In this document: positions 16,823 to 24,942 of the stretch, one piece after another
Numbering within the stretch: position 1 is the first letter of the stretch
Layout of the letters: each line of letters begins with the position of its first letter
NCBI GenBank assembly: GCA_964590495.1
Contig: CAZPWQ010000005.1
Coordinates: 1 to 64,000 of the forward strand
DNA length: 64,000 nt
Direction: 5' to 3'
DNA from: CAZPWQ01 sp964590495
Lineage (GTDB): Bacteria; Bacteroidota; Rhodothermia; Balneolales; Balneolaceae
The notes under the pieces: generated by a model
Told to the model about the DNA's origin: nothing
What the model saw: only the letters and a program-made list of their open reading frames with translations
Databases searched by the model: none
Made by a program: the position numbers and the translations under genes

Positions 16823-18376
16823 TTAAAGCTTTTTCTTCTGCTCAAGATACTGCCGGTAGCGCCTGGGAAGTTCGAAAAAAGGATCTTCTGCGATAGGGGG
16901 AAGTCTGGGCTCCATCTTTTCTTTGGGTTCCGTTGGTCGCCGTTCGGGATTCCAGACAAAACCATCCAGCGTTCGTTCGGCTGTCTGCTCACTTTCCTGA
17001 AAACTGGAGCCATTGACTGCACCGATGGCTTTTAAAGTGTCGATTTCTCCGTCCCTGAATAAAATGTAGATGTGCGGGGCAGTCATTTCGACAGCACCGT
17101 CGGGATTTCCCTCATCATTCTTCATAAAACGGAGCAGATTCGCATTTTCATAGATATGGATCTGGCGTAACTCACCCTCCCGGAAATCTGCTTTCAGCGT
17201 ATCCCCGGTTATTTGGTTGAGCCGGTCAATAGTTGTGTCTTCCTGGACAGAAAACGGCCGGGGGTAAGATTCCAGGCTGTCGATATCTCCTTCCACCAGT
17301 TTGGCTTTGATGTATGGTCCGGTAAGCTGAACCTGTTTATGCCAGGCAATAGGATTCGACCACAACTCAAAATGACCGGTTTGGTCATCATAACGGGCCG
17401 TGTCGCCCACAGCAGCAAAGTTGGGAGACCAGATACGGACCTCATGGTAGGCGTTGACAATATCAACGGTGTCTTCGTCGGTCTGGTGGCGTTCCGAATG
17501 AATGATCTGTGCCCTGATGTGCGTAGTATCAGCGCTTGCTGTACCTGTAGTATCAGTGCCTGCTGTACCTGTAGTATCAGTGCCTGCTGTAACCGAAGTA
17601 TCAGTGGTATCGGACTCATAGGTTTTTAGCCAGGCGTTTCCTTCCAACAGTCGGTTGCCGGCAGAATCTGCTTCCAGGTAATCACTCTTCAGCATCGTAT
17701 TATTTTCCCGGTCGTCGGCAAAGACATTACTGTGAATTTCGTAATAACTTTCTGAGCGATTGCTGAAAAGGCTGTCGCCCTCCAGATATTGCAAAGTATC
17801 GGCAAGCTGTACCTGTCCTCGGAAAACGGCGCTGTCGGGCTCCCTGTAATAAAATCCCGAATTTGCAAGAAGTGTGCCCCGCTGGTCTTCCAGTCGTACT
17901 TTATCCAGAAAATGAGCTACTTTTGTGGAAAAACGATAATCAACACTGTTGCCGAAGAGAATGGTACTGTCTGTTTCAATAACAACTCTGCCCCGGAGTT
18001 GGCTGAAATCAATATCAGTAAAGTAAACGAGTGAATCAGACCATATTTTTTCCCCTTCGGTGTTGATCTGGATATTGCCATACGCTCTAACCTCGCTTTC
18101 ATTTACAAACTGATAAGCACTGTCGCAAAATACTTCGAGTTCTTCAGTTTTAAGATGCACATTTTCCAGAATTTTTTGGACTTTCTTTCCTTCCACAGTC
18201 CCGCCTTCAATACGATCGGCCTCCAGGATTTCTATCTGTTGTTGCGCCTTAGTTGAATTAGTATTAACCAATAACATCAGCAAGGAAAGGAAAAAACCAA
18301 GAACACAACTGGTTCTCCGCTTAACAGGAGAGTCGGAGTTACGTTTACCTGCAGGATAAAAAGTCATTTTAATCAT
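16823..18376 (-). CDS. OstA-like (LptA/LptD N-terminal family) LPS transport protein
   Basis: Periplasmic protein of 517 residues, far longer than E. coli LptA, as is usual for the OstA-like proteins of Bacteroidota. It is expected to form part of the beta-jellyroll bridge carrying LPS to the outer membrane. A signal peptide (hydrophobic core 24-38, cleavage near TKAQ) precedes repeated OstA strands, for example DRIEGGTVEGKKVQKILENV, EVRAYGNIQINTEGE and GYFDD-like DTARYDDQTGHFELWSNPI. Residues around 252-280 are a low-complexity Thr/Asp/Gly stretch encoded by 24-base tandem repeats. The ATG overlaps the lptC stop by 8 bases (ATGATTAA); an ATG three codons later is an alternative. Confidence 0.82.
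   Translation of the reverse strand: MIKMTFYPAGKRNSDSPVKRRTSCVLGFFLSLLMLLVNTNSTKAQQQIEILEADRIEGGTVEGKKVQKILENVHLKTEELEVFCDSAYQFVNESEVRAYGNIQINTEGEKIWSDSLVYFTDIDFSQLRGRVVIETDSTILFGNSVDYRFSTKVAHFLDKVRLEDQRGTLLANSGFYYREPDSAVFRGQVQLADTLQYLEGDSLFSNRSESYYEIHSNVFADDRENNTMLKSDYLEADSAGNRLLEGNAWLKTYESDTTDTSVTAGTDTTGTAGTDTTGTASADTTHIRAQIIHSERHQTDEDTVDIVNAYHEVRIWSPNFAAVGDTARYDDQTGHFELWSNPIAWHKQVQLTGPYIKAKLVEGDIDSLESYPRPFSVQEDTTIDRLNQITGDTLKADFREGELRQIHIYENANLLRFMKNDEGNPDGAVEMTAPHIYILFRDGEIDTLKAIGAVNGSSFQESEQTAERTLDGFVWNPERRPTEPKEKMEPRLPPIAEDPFFELPRRYRQYLEQKKKL
17523..17606 (-). repeat. 24-base tandem repeat inside the OstA-like gene
   Basis: Three units of 24 bases (17523-17546, 17547-17570, 17571-17594) plus half a unit follow each other almost identically. 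Each encodes eight residues of the type TGTDTTGT on the minus strand. The unit length is a multiple of three, so copy-number change keeps the frame. Confidence 0.9.
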
Positions 18377-18959
18377 AAATCATCCGACCGGTTGGATTCT
18401 TAATCGTATATTTTTCACTATCAAGGTCAGGGGTACCTTCGAATCCTGTTCCTGCTATACTGTCTGTCGGTGTGGTAATAATTACAAACTGTGGTGTAGT
18501 GAGAATATCCTCATTTTGGTTCCATCTCAGGTATTCCGATTCCAGGTGGCGGTTGTCATCAGTATCAAGCTTGACATTTCCGAATAGTTCAAATTCTGCA
18601 TCATCACTCCGGTAAATTGCACGCTCTGAGCTGACACGGGTTTTTATATTACTCAGTGAATCAAAAACCTGGATATTAACAGGCCCTTTTATATGGGTTT
18701 CATTCTGTTCTTCGGTGGCATAAGTTGCCGCATAAGAACCGCGAAGGCGTATTTTTTTGGATCCCTCTTCAATGATTTCCATATCTACATCCCAGCTTTC
18801 AGTTGAAGAAGTAAGGGAGTCACTTAACGCTTCATCGATTTGCTTTTTTTGGTCGGTGGATATTTCTCCGCAGGAACTCCACAGCGTTATCACGAATAAT
18901 ACACCGATAAATTTTCCAATAGTATTGTTATATGGTTCCAAAGTATCGATCACCTGCAT
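18369..18959 (-). CDS. lptC: LPS export protein LptC
   Basis: Small protein (196 residues) that connects the inner-membrane LptBFG transporter to the LptA bridge. The N-terminus has a hydrophobic segment ending in TLWSSC, a lipobox with Cys30, so it is probably a lipoprotein rather than a transmembrane-anchored LptC. The LptC-type beta-jellyroll follows (IRLRGSYAATYATEEQNET, YRSDDAEFELFGNVKLDTDD, LRWNQNEDILTTPQFVIITT). The ATG chosen lies inside the end of upp, giving an overlap of about 30 bases; GTG 18962 and GTG 18953 are alternatives. The downstream OstA-like gene overlaps by 8 bases, so the pair is coupled. Confidence 0.85.
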   Translation of the reverse strand: MQVIDTLEPYNNTIGKFIGVLFVITLWSSCGEISTDQKKQIDEALSDSLTSSTESWDVDMEIIEEGSKKIRLRGSYAATYATEEQNETHIKGPVNIQVFDSLSNIKTRVSSERAIYRSDDAEFELFGNVKLDTDDNRHLESEYLRWNQNEDILTTPQFVIITTPTDSIAGTGFEGTPDLDSEKYTIKNPTGRMIYD

Positions 18960-19569
18960 CACCTAATCCGGGAACGATAAAAGCATCGTCATTTAGTTTT
19001 TCATCGATTGCAGCTGTTATTGTAAATACATCGGGATGTTTTTCTGCTATTTTTTGTAACCCCTCTGGTGCACATATTAACGAAATGAACCGCAGATGTT
19101 GTGCCCCCTGCTTTTTAAGAAAAGTGAGCGCATCGTCAGCGCTGCCGCCGGTAGCCAGCATCGGGTCGACTACCAGTACCATAGCTTCTTTAATTCCGTC
19201 GGGAATATTAGAATAATAATCGACAGGCTGATGGGTATTTTCATCCCGGTACATGCCCAGATGACCCACTTTGGCATTGGGAATGAACCGGAGAAGTGCA
19301 TCAGAGAGACCGAGTCCCGCCCGCAATATCGGCACAACAATTATATCCTGATCGATATCGTAACCGGCTGTTTCTTTTATGGGAGTTTTTATATCAAAGG
19401 TTTTGAGTGGGAGATCTTTGAGTGCGTGATAGGCCAGAATGGTAGCAATTCGCTGAAGTGCTGCCCGAAAATCGGCAGTATTGGTTGTAATATCACGCAG
19501 TACGGTAAGATCCCGGGCTATTACGGGATGTTCAATTAAAGTGACGTTATGAAACTTGCTATCCGGCAT
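18928..19569 (-). CDS. upp: Uracil phosphoribosyltransferase
   Basis: Salvage enzyme that makes UMP from uracil and PRPP in the cytoplasm. It has 213 residues from the ATG at 19569; a TTG two codons earlier is possible. Visible motifs are ILRAGL (81-86), the PRPP loop VVDPMLATGGSA (133-144) and the C-terminal uracil-binding PGLGDAGDRYFGT (200-212). The start lies six bases after the stop of the AGCS symporter gene, and its end overlaps lptC. It is therefore embedded in a four-gene minus-strand operon of unrelated functions. Confidence 0.96.
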   Translation of the reverse strand: MPDSKFHNVTLIEHPVIARDLTVLRDITTNTADFRAALQRIATILAYHALKDLPLKTFDIKTPIKETAGYDIDQDIIVVPILRAGLGLSDALLRFIPNAKVGHLGMYRDENTHQPVDYYSNIPDGIKEAMVLVVDPMLATGGSADDALTFLKKQGAQHLRFISLICAPEGLQKIAEKHPDVFTITAAIDEKLNDDAFIVPGLGDAGDRYFGTI

Positions 19570-19575
19570 GATCAA

Positions 19576-21219
19576 TTATGCATCAGGGTTTTCAAAGTAC
19601 TTTTGAGTGATCTTGAACGCAACTCCCGAAAGTGCAAACAGGGCAATAATGTTGAAAAAGGCCATTAGTCCGAGCATTACATCTCCGAAAGCCCAGATGG
19701 TAGTCAGCGTAACCACGGCACCAAAGAAATGCATTCCAACAAATGCGAGACGGTACCAGAAAATGGATTGAAACCCGAACAGGTACTGAGCTGCCCTGTC
19801 ACCGTAGTAGCTCCAGCTGATCGAGGTAGAAATGGCAAATAGAAGTACGGCAATTGTGACTAAAAAACCGCCGCCGGGGAAAAGAGGCGCCAGTCCGATT
19901 TCAAATGCACGGGATGTCAGCGGTGCCCCGTTTTCAACTACTCCTCCGTAAAGTACACTGAGCCTGTTATCATCCTCTGAATACACAACCGGTCCTGTGG
20001 ATGTTATCTCAATTCTTCCGGAGAATGGCTCTGAATATTGACTGTCAGTAAACATCGTATCAACAGGTATATCATAACGCATCATTGAGCCATTTTCAGG
20101 AACACCTTCACTGAAATAGAGAATTTGTTGATCCGCTTGCTGCCCCGCTGCCTGAGCGGTTACCTGATAGGAATATAATTCGTCGGAAGGATTGACCGGG
20201 GTTTTGTGATGCATATCCCAGGCTCCGGTGGAAACAATAACGAGTCCGGTCATGGTACAAATGATAAGTGTATCAATAAATGGTTCAAGCAGGGCAACGA
20301 CTCCTTCACGCACCGGCTGATCGGTTTTCGCCGCCGAATGTGCAATAGGGGCTGATCCCTGTCCCGCTTCGTTCGAAAATAATCCCCTTTGTACACCGTA
20401 ACTTAGTGTGAAAATCAGAGCTCCTGATCCGACCCCGAGCACACCTGCCTGCGGGTTGAAGGCATAGCTGAAAATTGTCCAGAGTGAGGGAAGGATGGCA
20501 TCATAATTTATGACAAGAATGACCAGGGCTCCCAGTACATAAAGGATCCCCATAAAAGGTACCAGCCTGGAGGTAACCCTTCCAATCCGTTTGATTCCTC
20601 CGAGAATAACCATGGCGACCAGACTTGCCGTCACAAGCCCTGTTATGGCAACCGGGATGCGAAAATCGCTGTGCATGACATCAGCTACCGTATTGGCCTG
20701 AACAGCGTTACCGGTCAGGAATGCGCATATTGCTGCGGATATGGCAAACGCCATAGCCAGCCATTTCCAGTTCGGGCCGAGCCCCTTTTCTATATAATAC
20801 ATGGGCCCGCCCGAAACCGTGCCGTCGGGATTTGAACTTCGATACTCCTGGGCAAGTGTTACCTCGGTGTATTTAATAGCCATACCGAACAATGCTGTCA
20901 CCCACATCCAGAAAAGAGCACCGGGACCTCCGTAATGGATAGCAAGCGCAACACCGGCTATATTACCTATACCTACCGTTGCCGAAAGAGCTGTGCTGAG
21001 TGCCTGAAAGTGGTTAATATCACCTTCATCCTCCGGGTCATCATAGAATCCCGTTACTACCTTCAGTCCGTGCCCAAACCGTCTAATTTGTATAAATCCC
21101 AAGCGGAAGGTGATGAAAATCCCGAAAGCCAGTAATATTACCACCATTGCCGGCATACTTTCAGGGGTATTCCAGATTAGGTTTTCAAGCCAGTCAATTA
21201 CGTGAGCGAATGTCTCCAT
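19576..21219 (-). CDS. AGCS-family sodium:alanine (amino acid) symporter
   Basis: Inner-membrane Na+-coupled transporter of the alanine/glycine:cation symporter family with about eleven membrane segments. Typical motifs are ALSATVGIGNIAGVALAIHY, GGPGALFWMWVTALFGMAIK, GGPMYYIEKGLG and QRGLFSNEAGQGSAPIAHSA. The length of 547 residues exceeds the usual 450-480 because of an extra hydrophilic insert at about 340-440 (VNPSDELYSYQV to LTSRAFEIGL). That insert lies between two membrane helices and is probably periplasmic. The substrate is likely alanine or glycine but is not fixed by sequence. It is the first gene of the run with upp, lptC and the OstA-like gene. Confidence 0.92.
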   Translation of the reverse strand: METFAHVIDWLENLIWNTPESMPAMVVILLAFGIFITFRLGFIQIRRFGHGLKVVTGFYDDPEDEGDINHFQALSTALSATVGIGNIAGVALAIHYGGPGALFWMWVTALFGMAIKYTEVTLAQEYRSSNPDGTVSGGPMYYIEKGLGPNWKWLAMAFAISAAICAFLTGNAVQANTVADVMHSDFRIPVAITGLVTASLVAMVILGGIKRIGRVTSRLVPFMGILYVLGALVILVINYDAILPSLWTIFSYAFNPQAGVLGVGSGALIFTLSYGVQRGLFSNEAGQGSAPIAHSAAKTDQPVREGVVALLEPFIDTLIICTMTGLVIVSTGAWDMHHKTPVNPSDELYSYQVTAQAAGQQADQQILYFSEGVPENGSMMRYDIPVDTMFTDSQYSEPFSGRIEITSTGPVVYSEDDNRLSVLYGGVVENGAPLTSRAFEIGLAPLFPGGGFLVTIAVLLFAISTSISWSYYGDRAAQYLFGFQSIFWYRLAFVGMHFFGAVVTLTTIWAFGDVMLGLMAFFNIIALFALSGVAFKITQKYFENPDA

Positions 21220-21423
21220 GTGCTATTATATTGGTTCAAAAGAGTCAGGCTGAAAGTATAAAAGATTTTTGAATTTTTTAGTGTTAAATAGAGTTACGTC
21301 AATGATCAAGCATTAAAAAACGTTAATTTAGCATTAATTAAAAATGTGAGTGTGACTTCTGACCGAAGTTGTTAGTTTTAATCTGAAAGGCAATTTTTAA
21401 CCGGAGTGAAAAGGTGACTTCTT

Positions 21424-21729
21424 ATGACTAAAGCGGACATTGTTGATGTTATCTCGTCTTCAACAGGACTTACAAAAGTGGAAACAGATGCAGTCGTTAA
21501 TGGTTTTATGGAGACAGTAATTGATGCCATGAAAAGGGGAGAAACAATTGAATTACGCGGTTTTGGCAGCTTTAAAGTAGTAAAACGTGCACAACGTGTA
21601 GCCCGTAATCCCAAAACCAATGAAGAAGTGATCGTACCGGAACAGTATGTTCCGGTACTTAAAATGTCGAAAGACTTTAAAGAAGATGTCAATGAAGCCA
21701 TGATGGAAAAAAAGGGAGAAAAGAGTTAA
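21424..21729 (+). CDS. HU/IHF family DNA-binding protein
   Basis: Histone-like nucleoid protein of 101 residues that binds and bends DNA as a dimer. It starts MTKADIVDVISSSTGLTK. The beta-arm region GETIELRGFGSFKVVKRAQR is followed by VARNPKTNEEVIVPEQYVP, which includes the conserved RNPKT and the tip proline. A strong Shine-Dalgarno sequence AGGTGA (21412-21417) precedes the ATG by six bases. The tail is slightly extended (MMEKKGEKS). The downstream 30-residue ribosomal protein gene is probably co-transcribed. Confidence 0.95.
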   Translation: MTKADIVDVISSSTGLTKVETDAVVNGFMETVIDAMKRGETIELRGFGSFKVVKRAQRVARNPKTNEEVIVPEQYVPVLKMSKDFKEDVNEAMMEKKGEKS

Positions 21730-21833
21730 AGAGAAAAATAAGGGTGGAAATCTCAGGAATTGTTCGTAACTTATGTGGCTTTCCAAACAAGCAGGTGCGG
21801 AATAATTACAATAAATTTTAAAAGGTGAGAATT

Positions 21834-21926
21834 ATGCCAAGCGGAAAAAAGAGAAAACGTTCAAAAATTGCCAAGCACAAGCGTAAAAAAAGATTGCGTA
21901 AAAATCGCCACAAGAAAAAGGCATAG
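21834..21926 (+). CDS. AURKAIP1/COX24 (mS38)-like small ribosomal protein
   Basis: A 30-residue, extremely basic protein: MPSGKKRKRSKIAKHKRKKR at the N-terminus, then LRKNRHKKKA. This matches the bacterial AURKAIP1/COX24-domain proteins, relatives of mitochondrial mS38 and of small bacterial ribosomal proteins that bind the decoding region of the small subunit. It is easily missed because of its size. An excellent Shine-Dalgarno sequence (AGGTGAG, six bases before the ATG) and a terminator right after the stop support it as a real gene. It lies 104 bases after HU. Confidence 0.85.
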   Translation: MPSGKKRKRSKIAKHKRKKRLRKNRHKKKA

Positions 21927-21946
21927 AATTTTTCAGCCGGAAACAA

Positions 21947-21973
21947 GGGCCTTCAACAGCGGAGGCCTTTTTT
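21947..21973 (+). terminator. Rho-independent terminator after the mS38-like gene
   Basis: GGGCCT and AGGCC arms separated by about ten bases are followed by TTTTTT. It lies between convergent genes and is likely to serve the plus-strand HU/mS38-like transcript. Confidence 0.7.
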
Positions 21974-21976
21974 CGT

Positions 21977-22627
21977 TTATGCAGCCTGTGATTCCAGGGT
22001 CTTGTCTGATATTTTAAGTACACGATTCGATTTTCGTAACAGGCTTTGCAGTTTCTGAGTTACAAAATCATGTACTTCGTTTAAAGTTTTCAGGTCGGCA
22101 AGGGTATATTGGAAGTAGGAGATCAGATTTATAGCAGAAAGATATTTTCCGTATTTATCGCCTTCAACTTCTAAATGCCAGCGCGTAATAATATCATCGT
22201 TCTCCAACAGCTTGTTAACCTGCTTGCTGATTTCATCCATCCACTGGCTTGCCGCTTCAAGACGGTAATTACCGTTTTTCATAGTTGCCTGGGGCTGGGA
22301 CGACTGCTCGTCGAATATCCAGGTGACTTCAATATCGATAATAGGTGAAATGGAAGTCGTCATCATATTTTCATCCTGCAGGAAAGGATGTTCACTCATT
22401 CCGTCAAGTTGCTTGGCCAATACTGTTTCACGGAAACGATCCCAGTCAAAATTTATGGAAAGTGCTTTCAAATAATCTGATTTTCCGGAAAGGTCAATTT
22501 CAATTTCCAGTCCCGTTGCATTTATTCTATCTTCGTTCCAGGTTCTAAATGTGTTGATGGTGACATCTCTCTTGTCCAAATCACCTTCAATTCGATTGAC
22601 AACCGAATTAAAAATAGGATATTTCAT
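21977..22627 (-). CDS. Hypothetical protein, 216 residues
   Basis: I do not recognise this family. It has no signal peptide or membrane segment, so it should be cytoplasmic. The N-terminus reads MKYPIFNSVVNRIEGDLDKR; the C-terminal half is predicted helical (ASQWMDEISKQVNKLLEN; LKTLNEVHDFVTQKLQSLLR). Codon use and composition look like the neighbours, and the start is followed by a continuous frame up to the shared terminator. It is a single gene, convergent with the HU operon and divergent from the rqcH-like gene. Confidence 0.7.
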   Translation of the reverse strand: MKYPIFNSVVNRIEGDLDKRDVTINTFRTWNEDRINATGLEIEIDLSGKSDYLKALSINFDWDRFRETVLAKQLDGMSEHPFLQDENMMTTSISPIIDIEVTWIFDEQSSQPQATMKNGNYRLEAASQWMDEISKQVNKLLENDDIITRWHLEVEGDKYGKYLSAINLISYFQYTLADLKTLNEVHDFVTQKLQSLLRKSNRVLKISDKTLESQAA

Positions 22628-22677
22628 CTGTTACTATTTAGTTTTAATTATATGTTAATTTACGTCTCCGGAATGAT

Positions 22678-24270
22678 ATGAATAACTACTACACACTAAT
22701 ATATTTAAACCGCGAGATAAAAGAAAAAATTGTCGAAGGAATTTTTAATTTTGCCATTAGTCCGCACAAGGATGTAATAGAACTGTATATAGAAACAGCA
22801 GGTGAAAAGTTTCGTCTTATCTTCAGTACCGATTCCAGAGAAACTGCCATCTTTCTTGATTCCTATCGTCCACCGAAAAAAAGAAACGTCATTGAATTTT
22901 TTCCTGAGCTGGAGAGAAATATGATAACTGACGTCCGTCTTGCCGATAAAGATCGCCTGTTATATATCTGTTTTGAAGACGAGCGGCATCTGTTGTTTAA
23001 ATTATTCAGCGGCCATCCGAACGTTTACCTGGTTGAGAATTCCGTGATTGTCGATGCATTTAAAAATCCTGAAAAGGCGAAGGGAAGTAATCCCCCGGAG
23101 CCGTATGCCCCCGGTTTTTCGGATGAAATTAGTCCGCGCAAAAACCCTAAAAATCAAATTACCGATCGTAATCCGCTGTTGCCCAGAAACCTGCTGCCGT
23201 ATTTGATAGATCAACACCGGGTAGATGAAATGGATACTGCTGAAGTGATAACATTTACGGATAATATCACTGAAGCACTGTTGGAGGATCCACATCCCAG
23301 GGTATTGGAGACGGGGGATTTTTGTTTGTGGTCGCAGGAGTGGCTCGGCATACCCAGTGAGAAGGAATGCAATTCTGTAAATGACTGTGTTGCTTTTGCC
23401 TATAAAAATGCAGTTCACCTGCGCCGGCTTCATAATGAAAAAGAGGATGTGGAGGAGCTGCTGAAACGTACTGTTACACAAAAAAAGAGTTTGATTAAAC
23501 AGCTTAGCCGGGCAGAAAAAAGTATGGAGCGTTCCGAGGAATATGAAAAGTACGGTCATCTGCTGATGGCTCATGCCCATGAGGAAAAACATCCCGGCAC
23601 GGAACAAATTACCGTCAGTGATCTTTATGATGAAAAAAAGGAAATCACAATATCGTTGAAAGAGGACAAAAGTATCGCTGGTAATGCAGAGATGTATTAT
23701 GAAAAATCCAGGGATGCAAAGAAATCATACTTAAAAGCGAAGGAGCGGCTTCCGCGGGTAAAAGAAGAATTGAAGCAGGCCCGGGGGCTGCTTGACGAGC
23801 TCGAACAGGCAGAACACCTGTCCGACCTGCGGGATTGGATCAAAGATCACAAAGAGGTGCTTTCTGAATTGGGATATGGCGGCAGCGACGAGAAGCAGGC
23901 TTCTTCACCATACCGGAAATTCCAGGCCGGAAAATATGAAATTTGGATCGGTAAGAGTGCAAAAAGCAATGACCAGCTAACCAGTCTTGCCCATAAAGAG
24001 GATATCTGGTTGCATGCCCGGGGGGTGGCCGGATCGCACGTAGTGATAAGAATGGGGAATCAAAAAGAATATCCGCCCAAGGGAATTATACTCAGGGCTG
24101 CAAGCTATGCAGCATATTATTCCAAGGCCCGGGGAATGAAAACGGCCCCGGTTATGTACACGAAACGGAAATATGTACGCAAGGCCAGGGGGGCGGGACC
24201 AGGGGCTGTAACAGTTGAACGGGAACAGGTGGAGATGGTGCCGCCAATGAGTCCCGGCGAAAAATCTTAA
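22678..24270 (+). CDS. rqcH: NFACT-family ribosome quality control protein (RqcH/Rqc2 homologue)
   Basis: Homologue of RqcH, which binds stalled 50S subunits carrying peptidyl-tRNA and directs alanine tailing of the nascent chain for degradation. Of 530 residues, about 1-200 are the NFACT-N part (SGHPNVYLVENSVIVDAF), and about 250-400 are charged and form a coiled coil (HNEKEDVEELLKRTVTQKKS and onward). The NFACT-R domain carries EDIWLHARGVAGSHVVIRMG at 441-460 and then YPPKGIILRAASYAAYYSKA. It is the first gene of the run toward aroK, with a 111-base spacer containing repeats. Confidence 0.88.
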   Translation: MNNYYTLIYLNREIKEKIVEGIFNFAISPHKDVIELYIETAGEKFRLIFSTDSRETAIFLDSYRPPKKRNVIEFFPELERNMITDVRLADKDRLLYICFEDERHLLFKLFSGHPNVYLVENSVIVDAFKNPEKAKGSNPPEPYAPGFSDEISPRKNPKNQITDRNPLLPRNLLPYLIDQHRVDEMDTAEVITFTDNITEALLEDPHPRVLETGDFCLWSQEWLGIPSEKECNSVNDCVAFAYKNAVHLRRLHNEKEDVEELLKRTVTQKKSLIKQLSRAEKSMERSEEYEKYGHLLMAHAHEEKHPGTEQITVSDLYDEKKEITISLKEDKSIAGNAEMYYEKSRDAKKSYLKAKERLPRVKEELKQARGLLDELEQAEHLSDLRDWIKDHKEVLSELGYGGSDEKQASSPYRKFQAGKYEIWIGKSAKSNDQLTSLAHKEDIWLHARGVAGSHVVIRMGNQKEYPPKGIILRAASYAAYYSKARGMKTAPVMYTKRKYVRKARGAGPGAVTVEREQVEMVPPMSPGEKS

Positions 24271-24292
24271 TTTACAGGTTTCCCAGCGTATA

Positions 24293-24326
24293 ACAGACTC
24301 TAATTTAAAACAGACTCTAATTTAAA
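24293..24326 (+). repeat. 17-base direct duplication before aroK
   Basis: ACAGACTCTAATTTAAA occurs twice in immediate tandem (24293-24309 and 24310-24326). It is followed at about 24349-24374 by CAGCTGAAAGCTGATGGCTG, itself a run of AGCTGA-type words. No Shine-Dalgarno sequence for aroK is seen after it. Confidence 0.85.
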
Positions 24327-24381
24327 ATTGTGCACGAGGTAAAACTGTCAGCTGAAAGCTGATGGCTGAATGCTTTAAAAT

Positions 24382-24942
24382 ATGATTACAAATTTACCGA
24401 AAATAGTTTTTTTATGCGGGTTTATGGGATCCGGAAAATCAACGGTAGGTAAAAAACTGGCACGCAGTATGCAGCTGTCTTACCGCGATCTGGATGAATG
24501 GATTGAAGAACGGGAAAATAAATCGATCCGTGAAATATTTGAAAAGTTTGACGAATCGGTATTTCGTCAATATGAACGCCGTTATTTGTTGGAGTTGATT
24601 CGCAGTTATGAAGGTGTGTTATCGCTTGGCGGAGGTTCTCTTCAAAATCAGCATTTGCTTGAGCATATAAAATTAAACGGGCTGCTTGTATTTATAGAGA
24701 CGCCATTTTCTGTTATCTTGGATCGAATTCTGTCGGGAAGGGAACGTCCGCTTTTACTGGATGAAGATGGTAACCCGAAAGACCGGCAGACAGTGGAAAA
24801 ATATTTGAGAGAATTGTATGAAAACCGGTTGCCCTATTATCAACAGGCGGAAATTAAAATAACCAATTCAAATGATCGGCCTCTCGGCAAGACGGTGGAA
24901 GAGCTGGTAAAGAAAATCAGAAATCATGTCTCAAGTTATTAG
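24382..24942 (+). CDS. aroK: Shikimate kinase
   Basis: Phosphorylates shikimate at the 3-hydroxyl with ATP in the aromatic amino acid pathway. It has 186 residues. Walker A is GFMGSGKST (13-21), the shikimate-binding DLDEWIE is at 36-42, FRQYE at 61-65 and SLGGGS at 81-86. The arginine-rich lid GRERPLLLDEDG (about 113-124) is present. The 3' end overlaps aroB by 17 bases, so translation of the two is coupled. Confidence 0.95.
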   Translation: MITNLPKIVFLCGFMGSGKSTVGKKLARSMQLSYRDLDEWIEERENKSIREIFEKFDESVFRQYERRYLLELIRSYEGVLSLGGGSLQNQHLLEHIKLNGLLVFIETPFSVILDRILSGRERPLLLDEDGNPKDRQTVEKYLRELYENRLPYYQQAEIKITNSNDRPLGKTVEELVKKIRNHVSSY

